From Peptoniphilus faecalis (GTDB taxonomy: Bacteria; Bacillota; Clostridia; Tissierellales; Peptoniphilaceae): a DNA stretch of 39,442 bases. Location of the stretch: the NCBI RefSeq assembly GCF_012976305.1, contig NZ_JABDSR010000014.1, forward strand, positions 1 to 39,442, in the 5' to 3' direction. Below, piece by piece: positions 6,390 through 16,533 of the stretch (position 1 is the first letter of the stretch; the number at the start of each line of letters is the position of its first letter). The notes beneath the pieces are model-generated. The model saw only the letters and a list, made by a program, of their open reading frames with translations. It searched no databases and was not told the DNA's origin. The position numbers were made by a program, and so were the translations under genes.

Positions 6390-8489
6390 ATGGAAAAAAC
6401 TTATACTATGGATCTTGCAGGTTCCCAATTAAAAGTTACAATTGGAAAGGTTGCAGAACAAGCTAATGGTGCTTGTTTAGTACAATATGGAGATACTGTT
6501 GTTCTAGTTACGGCTACAGCTTCATCTAAACCAAGAGAGGGAATCGACTTTTTTCCTCTAAGTGTTGATTATGAAGAAAAAATGTATGCAGTTGGAAAAA
6601 TTCCCGGTGGATTCATTAAACGTGAGGGAAGACCAAGCGAAAAAGCTACTTTATCTGCTAGATTAATTGACAGACCTCTTAGACCTCTTTTTCCAGAGGG
6701 ATATAGAAATGATGTACAAATTGTTGCAACTGTGTTATGTGTTGATCAAGATCACTCACCTGAAATTGTTGCTATGATAGGTTCTTCTATTGCTCTTTCT
6801 ATCTCTGATATTCCCTTTGATGGGCCTACTGGATCTGTTGAGGTTGGTTTTATTGATGGAAAATACATTATAAATCCTAATGAAGAAGAGAGAAACAATT
6901 CTAGAATTAATTTATCTCTTTCTGGCACTGAATCTGCTATTATGATGGTTGAAGCTGGTGCAAAAGAAGTAAGTGAAGCTGAAATGTTAGAGGCAATCTT
7001 AGAGGGACATGAAGTTATCAAAGAAATTTGTACCTTTGTTAATAAGATTACTTCAGAAGTTGGAAAAGAAAAGGCTGAATACGAAGTATTTAAAGCTGAC
7101 GAAGAAATTGTTGCTAAAGTTAAAAAATATGGCAAGGATTTATTGGTTAATGCAATAAGACAAAAAGATAAAGTTACAAGAGTTGAAAAAACTGAAGCTG
7201 CAAAAAATGATATAAGAGAACATTTCAAAGATCTTATGGAAGAAAATGAAAAAGATATTGAATTTGCTTTAGAAGAAATTGAAGTAAATGAAGTTAGGAG
7301 AGGAATACTTGAAGAGGAAAGAAGACCTGACGATAGAAAGCTTACAGAAATAAGACAACTTTCTTCCGAAGTTGGAGTCTTACCAAGAGCTCATGGTTCA
7401 GGACTATTTACCAGAGGACAAACTCAAGTACTATCAATTGCAACTCTCGGTGCAATTTCTGAAGAACAAGTTATAGATGGACTTGGAGATGACAAGCCAA
7501 AAAGGTATATTCATCACTACAACTTCCCAGGATTCTCTGTTGGTGATACTAAACCATCAAGATCTCCTGGCAGACGTGAAATTGGTCATGGTGCTCTTGC
7601 TGAAAGAGCTCTTAAGCCTGTAATTCCTGATAGTGAAACTTTCCCATATACAATTAGAGTTGTGTCTGAAGTTTTATCTTCTAATGGTTCTTCTTCTCAA
7701 GCATCAATTTGTGGATCTACTCTAGCTCTTATGGATGCAGGTGTTCCCATTAAAGCTCCTGTAGCTGGCATTGCAATGGGTCTTATTGAAGAAAATGGTG
7801 TTATAAAAATCTTAACTGACATTCAAGGGCTTGAAGATCACTTTGGAGATATGGACTTTAAGGTAGCTGGAACTCGTGAGGGAATCACAGCTATTCAAAT
7901 GGATATTAAGGTTGAGGGAATTAAAAAAGAAATTCTCGAAGTTGCACTTGAAAGAGCTAAAGTTGCAAGAATTGAAATTCTTGATCACTTAGCTAAAACT
8001 ATAGATAAACCAAGAGCTAAACTTTCTAAATATGCTCCGATTATTCACATGATTTCTATTGATCCAGAAAGAATTGGTGAGGTAATAGGTGCTGGTGGAA
8101 AAATAATTAACAAAATTATTGAACAAACTGGCGTTAAAATTGATATTGACGATGATGGAAGAATTTCCATACTTTCTGAAAGTGATGTAAAGGCTAAAGA
8201 AGCTATTGCAATCATAGAAGACATTGTAAAAGATATTGAAGTCGGTGATGTTTATATGGGTAAAGTTAAAAAGATAGTTAAATTCGGTGCCTTTGTTGAA
8301 ATCAAGAAGGGAACTGAGGGACTTCTTCATATTTCTGAAATTGCCCACGAAAGAACAAATAATGTTGAAGATGTTTTAAAAGTTGGCGACACTGTTGAAG
8401 TTAAAGTTATCGAAATATCTGAAGACACTGGAAAAATTTCACTTTCAAGAAAAGCTCTTATAAAAAGAGAAGATACAAAGACAGAATAA
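6390..8489 (+). CDS. pnp: polyribonucleotide nucleotidyltransferase (PNPase)
   Basis: A 699-residue, full-length PNPase, a trimeric 3'-5' phosphorolytic exoribonuclease of mRNA decay. Two RNase PH domains are visible: the first near the N-terminus ([39 protein letters not shown]), the second from about residue 310 ([33 protein letters not shown]), with catalytic-type residues in [19 protein letters not shown] domain follows ([15 protein letters not shown], about 557-571), then an S1 domain ([20 protein letters not shown], about 629-648). AAGGAGG lies upstream. A strong terminator follows at 8511. Confidence 0.98.
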   Translation: MEKTYTMDLAGSQLKVTIGKVAEQANGACLVQYGDTVVLVTATASSKPREGIDFFPLSVDYEEKMYAVGKIPGGFIKREGRPSEKATLSARLIDRPLRPLFPEGYRNDVQIVATVLCVDQDHSPEIVAMIGSSIALSISDIPFDGPTGSVEVGFIDGKYIINPNEEERNNSRINLSLSGTESAIMMVEAGAKEVSEAEMLEAILEGHEVIKEICTFVNKITSEVGKEKAEYEVFKADEEIVAKVKKYGKDLLVNAIRQKDKVTRVEKTEAAKNDIREHFKDLMEENEKDIEFALEEIEVNEVRRGILEEERRPDDRKLTEIRQLSSEVGVLPRAHGSGLFTRGQTQVLSIATLGAISEEQVIDGLGDDKPKRYIHHYNFPGFSVGDTKPSRSPGRREIGHGALAERALKPVIPDSETFPYTIRVVSEVLSSNGSSSQASICGSTLALMDAGVPIKAPVAGIAMGLIEENGVIKILTDIQGLEDHFGDMDFKVAGTREGITAIQMDIKVEGIKKEILEVALERAKVARIEILDHLAKTIDKPRAKLSKYAPIIHMISIDPERIGEVIGAGGKIINKIIEQTGVKIDIDDDGRISILSESDVKAKEAIAIIEDIVKDIEVGDVYMGKVKKIVKFGAFVEIKKGTEGLLHISEIAHERTNNVEDVLKVGDTVEVKVIEISEDTGKISLSRKALIKREDTKTE

Positions 8490-8510
8490 GATAAATAAAT
8501 AATATTTTAG

Positions 8511-8542
8511 TCGCATTAAGGTTTATTTTAATGCGATTTTTT
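8511..8542 (+). terminator. terminator after pnp
   Basis: TCGCATTAA (8511-8519) pairs perfectly with TTAATGCGA (8528-8536), followed by six T. The in-frame ATG at 8531 upstream of dut lies inside this stem, which is a reason to reject it as the dut start. Confidence 0.85.
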
Positions 8543-8554
8543 AAAGGGGAATTT

Positions 8555-8986
8555 ATGAAATTAAAAATTATAAATAAAAGCAAGCATCCACTTCCTAAGT
8601 ACGAAACCAAAGGTTCTTCGGGAATGGATTTGAGAGCAAATCTTGACGAAGATTTAGTATTAAAACCACTTGATAGAGTATTAGTTCCGACGGGATTATT
8701 TCTTGAATTTGAAAAAGGATATGAAGCCCAAGTTAGAGCAAGATCTGGACTTGCCTTGAAAAAAGGCATAGGACTTCCAAATGGAATAGGTACAATAGAT
8801 TCAGACTATCGTGGAGAATTAAAAGTGATTTTAATAAATATGAGCAATGAAAAAGTTACTATTAAAGATGGTGAGAGAATTGCGCAAATTGTCTTCATGA
8901 AAATTGAAACTCCCGAAATTATTGAAGTTGAAGAGATAAGCGATACAGAAAGAGGCTATGGAGGATTCGGTCATACTGGCGTTTGA
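8555..8986 (+). CDS. dut: deoxyuridine 5'-triphosphate nucleotidohydrolase (dUTPase)
   Basis: A 143-residue trimeric dUTPase, which converts dUTP to dUMP and pyrophosphate, keeping uracil out of DNA and feeding dTMP synthesis. All five family motifs are present in order: [34 protein letters not shown] (catalytic Asp), GERIAQIVF and the C-terminal [10 protein letters not shown] loop. The start at 8555 is chosen because AAAGGGG lies just upstream; the earlier ATG at 8531 is inside the pnp terminator. It is followed closely by ftsK. No separate promoter is obvious. Confidence 0.95.
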   Translation: MKLKIINKSKHPLPKYETKGSSGMDLRANLDEDLVLKPLDRVLVPTGLFLEFEKGYEAQVRARSGLALKKGIGLPNGIGTIDSDYRGELKVILINMSNEKVTIKDGERIAQIVFMKIETPEIIEVEEISDTERGYGGFGHTGV

Positions 8987-9024
8987 GAGGACAAATTGTT
9001 ATAATATTAATGAGGTGCTTTCTC

Positions 9025-11394
9025 TTGATAAAAAACAAAAAAAACAATAAAAAAACTACAAATAAAAAAAACATTCAAAAAAGAAGAAAAACTTCTTCAA
9101 ATATTTCTTCTGGGAAAGAAATTATTGGATTATTTTTAATTGTCATAGGTATAGTATTTTTTATTTGCCTATACAGTCAAAAAATGGGTTTAATTGGTAC
9201 TTTAATATATAAATTATTTTCTGTTATTACGGGTTCAGGAAATTTTATCATTCCTCTTCTTTTAATTTTCTGGGGAATATTATTTAATATTCAAGCTACT
9301 AAATTGCATATGAGAAGATATATTGTTTGTTCTCTTATAATATTTTTGTGCATCTTAATTTTCCTTGACGGGTCAAAAGAAATGGACATGACTTTAATAG
9401 AAAGAATCATAAAATCAACAGAGTATATGGACATAACGAGAAGTGGCGGTATAATTGGAGCAATCTTTGGATTTTTTTCATACAAACTTTTAGGTTCACT
9501 TGGTACTTATTTAGTTCTTGGAATAATAATTGTGGTTTCAATTTACTTTATGATAAAAATAAACATTGATCAAATAATTATGTTTTTTGAAGATATGGGA
9601 GAATATATTGAAGATAAAAAGAAACTACTAGCAGAAAAAAAAGCTGATAGAAAAATTAAATTAGAAGAAAAAGAAAAAAAGAAATTGGAAAGAGAAAATC
9701 TTAGAAAAGAAAAAAATGAACTAAAAAAGGCTAAAGAAAATTCAAAAGATGCAGAGGAATTTGGAGAAAATTTAATTATTAAAGATTATTCTGAAGAAAA
9801 TATTAAAGAAGAATCTGAAAAAATTAAACAAGATATCGATGAAAATATAGAAGAAAATAGTTCTAAAACAACTATTCAATTAAAAGATGGAAGTAATGAT
9901 GAAGATGTTGTGGATACTATAAAAAACGATATTGAAAATAAAAATAAAGAAGAATTCACTTACACTTATCCAGATATAGCTTTATTAGATAGAACTAGCT
10001 CGAAGGGTAGATTTTCTAAAGACGAAGTTATTGAAAAGGGAAGAATTATTGAAAACACTATGAGAAATTTTGGAATTGAATCTAAAATTGTTGCGATAAA
10101 TCGTGGGCCTGTAATAACATCTTACGAATTAAAACCAGCTCCTGGCATTAAATTATCTAGAATAGTTGGGTTAAACGATAATATTGCAATGGCTCTTTCT
10201 AGTTCTGATCTTCGTATAGAAGCTCCAATTCCTGGAAAAAATGTAGTTGGTATTGAAGTCCCAAATAAAGAAAAAGATGCTGTTAGTCTTAAAGAACTAA
10301 TTGATTCCCAGGAATTTAAAACTATTAATTCAGATATACCTCTAACTCTTGGTAAAGATGTTGAAGGGAATATATTAATTTCAAGCATGGAAGATATGCC
10401 TCATTTATTAATTGCTGGTGCAACTGGTTCTGGTAAATCAGTATGCATTAACTCGATAATCACAAGTGTAATATATAAATCATCTCCAAAGGATGTAAAA
10501 CTTATGCTTATAGATCCAAAAGTTGTTGAGCTTAGTGTTTATAATGGTATACCACATCTTTTGATAGATGTTGTTACTAATCCCAAAAAAGCAGCCTTTG
10601 CACTTAACTGGGCTGTAGATGAAATGGAAAAAAGGTATGCATCCTTTGCCGATAAACACGTGAGAGATTTAAAGGGTTACAACAAAAAAATGGTTGAAGA
10701 GGGAAGGGAGAAAGAAAAACTTCCTAAAATCTTAATTATTGTCGATGAACTTGCAGACCTAATGATGGTTGCTTCTAAGGAAATTGAAGAATATATTGCA
10801 AGACTTGCACAAAAGGCAAGAGCTGCTGGAATGCATCTTATTCTTGCTACGCAAAGACCTTCAGTGGATGTAATTACAGGAACAATCAAGGCAAATGTCC
10901 CTTCACGTATTGCATTCTCAGTTGCATCATCTGTTGACTCGAGGACAATTCTTGATATGAGTGGAGCTGAAAAGCTCCTTGGAAAGGGAGATATGCTATT
11001 TTATCCAAGCAAGTATCCAAAGCCAAAGAGAATACAAGGTGCTTTTATAAGTGATAGCGAAGTTGAAAGAGTTGTCGATTTTGTAAAGAACAACAATGAA
11101 ATAAAGGGAAATGTTGAATCAAAAATTGAAAAAGCTATTGAAAATAAAAAAATAAAGGGCGAGGAAGAAAAAGACCCACTCTTTAAAGAAGCAGTTGAAC
11201 TTGTAGTTAACGATGAACAAGCTTCAATTTCTTATATTCAAAGAAAATTAAAAGTTGGTTATTCAAGAGCTGGTAGAATCGTAGATCAAATGGAAGAGAT
11301 GGGTATAATTGGTCCACATGAAGGTTCAAAGCCTAGGAAACTTTTGAAGACGAAGGAAGAAATAGATATGATTTTAGGTGATGAAGATGAATAA
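9025..11394 (+). CDS. ftsK: DNA translocase FtsK/SpoIIIE
   Basis: A septal, ATP-driven DNA pump that clears chromosomes from the closing septum. About 789 residues from a TTG at 9025, chosen because GAGGTG (9012-9017) is 7 bases upstream; ATG 9010 and TTG 8983 are alternatives without a good ribosome site. Four hydrophobic segments occupy roughly residues 25-190. They are followed by a highly charged Lys/Glu linker (about 200-310), the motor with Walker A GATGSGKS (about 465) and Walker B ILIIVDELADLMM, QRPSVDVITG, and a C-terminal winged-helix gamma domain (VGYSRAGRIVDQMEEMGIIG). The stop overlaps the rimO start by 8 bases. Confidence 0.95.
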   Translation: MIKNKKNNKKTTNKKNIQKRRKTSSNISSGKEIIGLFLIVIGIVFFICLYSQKMGLIGTLIYKLFSVITGSGNFIIPLLLIFWGILFNIQATKLHMRRYIVCSLIIFLCILIFLDGSKEMDMTLIERIIKSTEYMDITRSGGIIGAIFGFFSYKLLGSLGTYLVLGIIIVVSIYFMIKINIDQIIMFFEDMGEYIEDKKKLLAEKKADRKIKLEEKEKKKLERENLRKEKNELKKAKENSKDAEEFGENLIIKDYSEENIKEESEKIKQDIDENIEENSSKTTIQLKDGSNDEDVVDTIKNDIENKNKEEFTYTYPDIALLDRTSSKGRFSKDEVIEKGRIIENTMRNFGIESKIVAINRGPVITSYELKPAPGIKLSRIVGLNDNIAMALSSSDLRIEAPIPGKNVVGIEVPNKEKDAVSLKELIDSQEFKTINSDIPLTLGKDVEGNILISSMEDMPHLLIAGATGSGKSVCINSIITSVIYKSSPKDVKLMLIDPKVVELSVYNGIPHLLIDVVTNPKKAAFALNWAVDEMEKRYASFADKHVRDLKGYNKKMVEEGREKEKLPKILIIVDELADLMMVASKEIEEYIARLAQKARAAGMHLILATQRPSVDVITGTIKANVPSRIAFSVASSVDSRTILDMSGAEKLLGKGDMLFYPSKYPKPKRIQGAFISDSEVERVVDFVKNNNEIKGNVESKIEKAIENKKIKGEEEKDPLFKEAVELVVNDEQASISYIQRKLKVGYSRAGRIVDQMEEMGIIGPHEGSKPRKLLKTKEEIDMILGDEDE

Positions 11395-12703
11395 TGTGCA
11401 TATAGTTACATTGGGCTGCTCAAAGAATGATGTAGACTCATCTATAATGTACTCCCTTTTAGATAAAAAAGAATACAAGATTGTAAATTCTGCCAATGAA
11501 GCTGATATTTTAATTATCAACACTTGTGGGTTTATTGATGCTGCAAAGGAAGAATCTATTGATACTATTTTAGAATCAGTGGAATACAAAAATAAAGGAA
11601 GATGTAAAAAAGTTCTTCTATCAGGTTGTCTAGCTCAAAGATATCCTGAAGAACTATTAAAGGAAATTCCAGAAATAGATGGAATTATTGGCACTGGAAA
11701 TATAAATTATATAAATGAACTTTTAAACAGAAGTCTTGCAGGAGATTTATTTATAAAAACTGATAATTTAAATTCTGCCTATATAGAGGGCATAAAAAAA
11801 GAAGTTGTAAACATTACTGAGTTTGTGAAAATTTCTGAAGGTTGCAACAACAATTGTTCTTACTGCATTATTCCATCGCTTCGTGGCAAAAACAGATCTA
11901 GAAAAATTGAAGATATATGCTCTGAGGTTGAGTATTTAGTAAGTAAGGGTGCAAGAGAAATTATTTTAATCGCACAAAACACTACTGATTATGGAATCGA
12001 TCTATACTCGAAATATTCTCTTGCAAATTTAATTAAAGAAATTTCAAAAATAAAAGATTTGAAATGGATTCGTGTTTTATATTTGTATCCAGATCACTTT
12101 ACAGATGAATTAATTGAAGAATTTAAAACTAATGAAAAGTTAATAAAGTATGTTGATATGCCACTTCAACATATTTCTGATAATGTTTTAAAAAAAATGA
12201 ATAGAAAAACTAATAAAGATCACATCATTAAAACTCTTAAAAACTTACGCCAATCAATTCCAGAAATTGTAATTAGAACAACTTTTATAGTTGGATTTCC
12301 TGGAGAAAGTGATGAAGATTTTAAAGAGCTTATTGATTTTATTAGGGAAACAAAATTTGATAAACTTGGGGTTTTTGAATACTCTAAAGAAGAGGGCACA
12401 AAAGCTTCTACATTTGAAAATCAAATATCAGACGAGGTAAAACAAAATCGCAATGATGAAATTATGGAAATTCAAAGCGATATATCTAAAGAAATTCTTT
12501 CAAAAAATCTTAATAAAACTTTAGAAGTATTAATCGAAGAAAAAATTGATGAAAATAATTATATTGGACGAACTTATATGGATGCACCAGAAATTGACGG
12601 CGTGACATATATTGAATCCAGTGAAAATCTTGAAGTTGGGGATTTTGTTAAAGTTAGAATTACTGATACTTTAGATTATGATTTAGTAGGTGAAGTTATA
12701 TGA
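11387..12703 (+). CDS. rimO: ribosomal protein S12 methylthiotransferase RimO
   Basis: A radical-SAM enzyme that adds a methylthio group to the conserved Asp of S12. 438 residues from ATG 11387. The N-terminal UPF0004 domain has cluster cysteines C11 (TLGCSKND), C47 (NTCGFI) and C81 (SGCLAQ). The radical-SAM cluster is C153-x3-C157-x2-C160 (GCNNNCSYC), and a C-terminal TRAM domain ends near LDYDLVGEVI. The sequence TLGCSKND and the SLRGKNRSR stretch favour RimO over the tRNA enzyme MiaB. ATG 11387 with AGGTG about 6 bases upstream is preferred to 11378 or 11381. The start overlaps ftsK and the end overlaps pgsA (ATGA). Confidence 0.93.
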   Translation: MNNVHIVTLGCSKNDVDSSIMYSLLDKKEYKIVNSANEADILIINTCGFIDAAKEESIDTILESVEYKNKGRCKKVLLSGCLAQRYPEELLKEIPEIDGIIGTGNINYINELLNRSLAGDLFIKTDNLNSAYIEGIKKEVVNITEFVKISEGCNNNCSYCIIPSLRGKNRSRKIEDICSEVEYLVSKGAREIILIAQNTTDYGIDLYSKYSLANLIKEISKIKDLKWIRVLYLYPDHFTDELIEEFKTNEKLIKYVDMPLQHISDNVLKKMNRKTNKDHIIKTLKNLRQSIPEIVIRTTFIVGFPGESDEDFKELIDFIRETKFDKLGVFEYSKEEGTKASTFENQISDEVKQNRNDEIMEIQSDISKEILSKNLNKTLEVLIEEKIDENNYIGRTYMDAPEIDGVTYIESSENLEVGDFVKVRITDTLDYDLVGEVI

Positions 12704-13233
12704 ATATCCCAAATAAATTGACTATTATGAGGACTTTGATGGTTCCAATTTTTGTATTATTTATGTACTTGGATTTTAACAATTCAAGAATTATTGCCAC
12801 TCTTATTTTTGCTATTGCTTCTTTTACAGATTTTTTAGATGGACATTTAGCAAGGCGTGACAATTTAGTCACAAATTTTGGAAAATTTGCAGATCCTCTT
12901 GCAGATAAAATTTTAGTATGTTCTGCAATGATTATGTTAGTTAGCTCTGGTGAAATGCCTGCATGGGCTGTAATAATTATTATTGCAAGAGAATTTACTA
13001 TTACCGGATTTAGAATTATAGCAGCTTCTGAAAATATTACTATAGCAGCAAGCCCCCTTGGTAAATTTAAAACTGTTACACAACTTGTATCTAATATTTT
13101 ACTCTTGACAGGAATTAACACTTTTAGACCTATTGGAATGGGTATATTTTACCTAGCTGTTGTATTTACAGTAATTTCAGGTGCAGATTATTTAATTAAA
13201 AATAAAAAAGTTCTTGATTTAGAGAATATTTAA
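12700..13233 (+). CDS. pgsA: phosphatidylglycerophosphate synthase
   Basis: A 177-residue integral membrane CDP-alcohol phosphatidyltransferase that makes phosphatidylglycerol phosphate from CDP-diacylglycerol and glycerol-3-phosphate. The family signature is intact: D44-x2-D47-G48-x2-A51-R52, then G61-x3-D65-x3-D69 (TDFLDGHLARR, then GKFADPLADK), which places the metal- and CDP-binding site. Several hydrophobic helices fill the rest. The short length and the start MNIPNKLTIMRT are typical of PgsA. The ATG overlaps the rimO stop by 4 bases, indicating translational coupling. A rimO-pgsA-cinA-recA order is common in Firmicutes. Confidence 0.94.
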   Translation: MNIPNKLTIMRTLMVPIFVLFMYLDFNNSRIIATLIFAIASFTDFLDGHLARRDNLVTNFGKFADPLADKILVCSAMIMLVSSGEMPAWAVIIIIAREFTITGFRIIAASENITIAASPLGKFKTVTQLVSNILLLTGINTFRPIGMGIFYLAVVFTVISGADYLIKNKKVLDLENI

Positions 13234-13241
13234 GGAGAATT

Positions 13242-14477
13242 ATGAAAGCTAGCATTTTGACAATTGGCAAAGAAATTTTAATCGGTTCAATTACAAATAC
13301 AAACTCAAAATATATTTCTGAAAAATTAACTGATATGGGAATTGAAGTAAATAGACAGGTTTCCATTGATGATGACTTAGATGAGATAGTCAAGGAATTA
13401 AATTATTCTACCAATAATTCGGATTTAATTATTATAAGTGGTGGACTTGGACCTACTAATGACGATATAACAAGAGATGCCGTAGCAAAGTTTTTAAATA
13501 GGAATATCTATATTGATGAGTCAGAAAAAGAAAAAATGGAAAATAGATTTACACGACTTGGCAGAACCATGACTCCAAACAATTTAAAACAAATTATGCT
13601 AATAGAAGGTTCAGAAAAAATTGAAAATAAATGGGGAGTAGCTCTAGGCGAATCCATTAAATTTGACAACAAAAGAATTATTCTTCTACCAGGACCGCCA
13701 AGTGAAATGGAGCCAATGATAGATTATTATTTTGCTAATAAATCCTTTACTAATGAAAATATAATGGTAAAATCACTTGATATTATTGGGCTTGGCGAAT
13801 CTTTAATAGAAGATAAAATTAGAAAAATGTCCTTTGACGATAAAAGTGTAAGCGTAAATACTTTTGCACACGGAACTTATACTGAAGTCAAAATTATTGG
13901 CAAAAATACAAAAAAAGATGAATTGCAATTTTCTGTAGAAAAAGTTTTAAAATCACTTTATGCTGAATTTGAAACGCATATTTATTCTGAAAACAACGAT
14001 GATGTTGCAAAAGAAATTGTAAGAATATTAAACAAAAATAATCTAAAAATTTCCTTTGCTGAATCTATAACTGGCGGAATGGTAAGTGCTGCAATTACGG
14101 ATATTAGTGGTGCATCTAGTGTTATGGAAACTTCTTTTGTCACATATTCCAATAATTCAAAAAATAAAAATTTAGGTGTATCTAAAAATATTTTAGATAA
14201 ATTTGGAGCTATTAGCGAAAACACTGCCTATGAAATGGCAAGAAAAATAAAAGAAAAAACTAATGCAAATATTGGCGTATCAACTACTGGTGAAGCTGGA
14301 CCTAATTCTTCTGAAACTGAAGTAGGCAATGTATTTACTTGCATTTATTTTTCTGATAAAAAATATTATACAAAACACTATTTCTTTTCAGGTGATAGAA
14401 ATAAAATAAGGAGAAGCACTGTCAATAGAGTATTATCTCAAATACTTTATGTACTTAGAAAAAATTTTAAGGAGTAA
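13242..14477 (+). CDS. cinA: CinA-family protein / NMN deamidase
   Basis: 411 residues in two domains. The N-terminal MoaB-like (COG1058) domain begins [20 protein letters not shown] and includes [10 protein letters not shown] and [12 protein letters not shown]. The C-terminal PncC-type amidase domain, from about residue 255, has [20 protein letters not shown] and [10 protein letters not shown]. CinA hydrolyses NMN to nicotinic acid mononucleotide and its N-domain acts on ADP-ribose, so it belongs to pyridine-nucleotide recycling; the name reflects cotranscription with recA in competent bacteria. AAGGAG precedes the start. Only 2 bases separate its stop from recA. Competence in this organism cannot be judged from here. 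Confidence 0.93.
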   Translation: MKASILTIGKEILIGSITNTNSKYISEKLTDMGIEVNRQVSIDDDLDEIVKELNYSTNNSDLIIISGGLGPTNDDITRDAVAKFLNRNIYIDESEKEKMENRFTRLGRTMTPNNLKQIMLIEGSEKIENKWGVALGESIKFDNKRIILLPGPPSEMEPMIDYYFANKSFTNENIMVKSLDIIGLGESLIEDKIRKMSFDDKSVSVNTFAHGTYTEVKIIGKNTKKDELQFSVEKVLKSLYAEFETHIYSENNDDVAKEIVRILNKNNLKISFAESITGGMVSAAITDISGASSVMETSFVTYSNNSKNKNLGVSKNILDKFGAISENTAYEMARKIKEKTNANIGVSTTGEAGPNSSETEVGNVFTCIYFSDKKYYTKHYFFSGDRNKIRRSTVNRVLSQILYVLRKNFKE

Positions 14478-14479
14478 TT

Positions 14480-15544
14480 ATGAAAGATAGCAATTCAAAC
14501 AAGGAAAAACAAGAAGCCCTTCACAATGTATTATCAAAAATTGAAAAACAATATGGAGAAGGATCAATAATGATTTTAGGAGAAGATGTTAAGCTTAATA
14601 TTGATTCAATACCTACGGGATCTCTAGCTCTAGATATTGCTCTTGGGATTGGTGGAATACCTAAGGGGAGGATTATTGAAATATACGGGCCTGAATCCTC
14701 TGGTAAAACTACATTAGCACTTCATATGTTGGCAGAAGCTCAAAAAAAAGGGGGAACAGGTGCTTTTGTGGATGCCGAACACGCTCTTGACCCTGGTTAT
14801 GCAAAGAACCTTGGCTTAGACATAGAAAATTTGATTATTTCACAACCTGACACTGGAGAACAAGCTCTTGAAATTACAGAAGCTCTAGTTAGATCTAATG
14901 CTGTCGATTTAATTGTAATTGATTCTGTTGCAGCTCTTGTTCCAAAGGCTGAAATTGATGGAGAGATGGGTGCAGCTCAAATTGGTCTTCAAGCAAGATT
15001 AATGTCGCAAGCTCTTAGAAAACTCACTGGTGCAATAAACAAATCTAAATGTACAGTTGTATTTATCAATCAACTTAGAGAAAAGGTTGGAGTTATGTTT
15101 GGAAATCCTGAAACTACTACTGGCGGGAGAGCTCTTAAATTTTATTCTTCAGTAAGACTTGATATTAGAAGGTCAGAAATTATTAAAAAGGGTGACGAAA
15201 TAATAGGAAATAGAGTTAAAGTTAAAGTTGTTAAAAACAAAATTGCTCCTCCATTTAGACAAGCTGAATTTGATATCATGTATGGCAAGGGAATTTCTAG
15301 TGTTGGAAATATTCTAGATGTAGCAGCAGAAGCTGATATTGTAAAAAAAGCAGGAGCTTGGTATTCCTATGGCGAAGAAAGGCTTGGTCAAGGCAGAGAA
15401 AATTCCAAGGAGTTTTTAGAAAAAAATCCTGAAATATTAAAGGAAATTGAACATAAAGTTAGAGTTTACTACAATCTAATGTCAGATGATGAACTCAATA
15501 ATGAATCAGCTAATCCAGAAAACTTTCTAGAAGAGGATAAATAG
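14480..15544 (+). CDS. recA: recombinase RecA
   Basis: A 354-residue RecA. It forms nucleoprotein filaments on single-stranded DNA, drives strand exchange and promotes LexA self-cleavage. Walker [10 protein letters not shown] is at 70-78, Walker [11 protein letters not shown] and the L2 region [19 protein letters not shown] follow, and the acidic C-terminal tail ends NFLEEDK. AAGGAG lies at the end of cinA. No LexA-like box precedes recA; any SOS control must come from a promoter further up the operon. LexA itself is encoded at 31095. The next two genes encode a Mre11/Rad50-like pair, making a double-strand-break repair cluster. Confidence 0.98.
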   Translation: MKDSNSNKEKQEALHNVLSKIEKQYGEGSIMILGEDVKLNIDSIPTGSLALDIALGIGGIPKGRIIEIYGPESSGKTTLALHMLAEAQKKGGTGAFVDAEHALDPGYAKNLGLDIENLIISQPDTGEQALEITEALVRSNAVDLIVIDSVAALVPKAEIDGEMGAAQIGLQARLMSQALRKLTGAINKSKCTVVFINQLREKVGVMFGNPETTTGGRALKFYSSVRLDIRRSEIIKKGDEIIGNRVKVKVVKNKIAPPFRQAEFDIMYGKGISSVGNILDVAAEADIVKKAGAWYSYGEERLGQGRENSKEFLEKNPEILKEIEHKVRVYYNLMSDDELNNESANPENFLEEDK

Positions 15545-15555
15545 GGCGTGATTTT

Positions 15556-16533
15556 TTGAAAATACTCTATCTAACAGACACTCATATTAGAGGGACAAAT
15601 CCTCAAAATAGGTTAGATGATTATAAAGAGACTTTAAAAGAAAAATTAAGGGAAATTGCAGATATTATAAAAGAAGAAAAAATTGACTATGTCTTGCATG
15701 GTGGCGATCTATTTGATAGACCTGACGTTTCTGTGAGCATAGTCTCAGAATTTGCACAAATTTTTCAAAACTATGGTATACCAATATATATTATTAGTGG
15801 AAATCACGATATTTTTGGTCATAATCCAGATACTTTAGATCGAACTATGCTTGGACTTCTTTGTAATTTAGGTGTTATGCATTTAGTAAATTATAAAAAA
15901 ATAATTTTAGAAAAAGACATAAAGGTACAACTAACTGGATCGCCCTATGTATATTCTATGGATGAAGTTTCCAATAGGCATAATTACATTTTAAACGAAG
16001 TTGATGAAACTTGTAGATTTTCAATTCACATGACTCATGGTTTTTTAATTGACAAACCCTTTATGAAAGAAGTTCCTCATACTATAATTGACGACATTAA
16101 GGAAACTAAGGCAGATATAACTCTTGGAGGTCATTATCACTTTGGTTTTAAAACCGTTAAAATAGACAATAAATATTTTGTAAATCCCGGAGCATTAATT
16201 AGAATATCAAATTCTAATGCAGAAATTAAAAGAAGACCAAAAGTCAATATTATTACTTTAAATGACAAGATAAAAATAGAAGATCGCTTTTTAAAATGTG
16301 CAAAACCAGGAGATGAAGTCTTAGACAGATCGGAAATGGAAAGGCATCAATTTAAAGGTATTAAACTTGCTGAATTTAAAGAAAGTATTGATTCAACCTC
16401 TAACTATAAGAGCTTAGATATTTTTGATTTACTTTTAAAAATTTCTAAAAGTGAAAATATTTCTGAAGAAGTAAAAAAAGAAGCTTTGAAGAGGTTCGAA
16501 GAAGCACAGATTAATGGAGTTAGTTATTCATGA
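15556..16533 (+). CDS. Mre11/SbcD-type metallophosphoesterase
   Basis: A 325-residue calcineurin-like nuclease with the complete metal-binding set: D8-x-H10 (LTDTH), GGD51LFDRP, GN83HD85, MTH161G and GGH193YH195. These coordinate two metal ions, normally Mn, in Mre11/SbcD nucleases. The short length and the lack of a long capping tail resemble phage and Firmicute SbcD-like proteins. The start is TTG 15556, 11 bases after recA, with only a weak ribosome site (GGGCGTG). Its stop overlaps the following Rad50-type gene by 4 bases (ATGA), so the two are expected to form one nuclease-ATPase complex. I leave the symbol empty because it is not the standard sbcD. Confidence 0.88.
   Translation: MKILYLTDTHIRGTNPQNRLDDYKETLKEKLREIADIIKEEKIDYVLHGGDLFDRPDVSVSIVSEFAQIFQNYGIPIYIISGNHDIFGHNPDTLDRTMLGLLCNLGVMHLVNYKKIILEKDIKVQLTGSPYVYSMDEVSNRHNYILNEVDETCRFSIHMTHGFLIDKPFMKEVPHTIIDDIKETKADITLGGHYHFGFKTVKIDNKYFVNPGALIRISNSNAEIKRRPKVNIITLNDKIKIEDRFLKCAKPGDEVLDRSEMERHQFKGIKLAEFKESIDSTSNYKSLDIFDLLLKISKSENISEEVKKEALKRFEEAQINGVSYS

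Noticed and set aside
7989..8348. Long open frames on the strand opposite pnp and other core genes
   Set aside because: They have no ribosome sites and lie wholly opposite well-recognised conserved genes; they are a by-product of codon use.
8531..8554. Earlier in-frame start for dut
   Set aside because: The ATG lies in the stem of the pnp terminator, and a better ribosome site precedes 8555.
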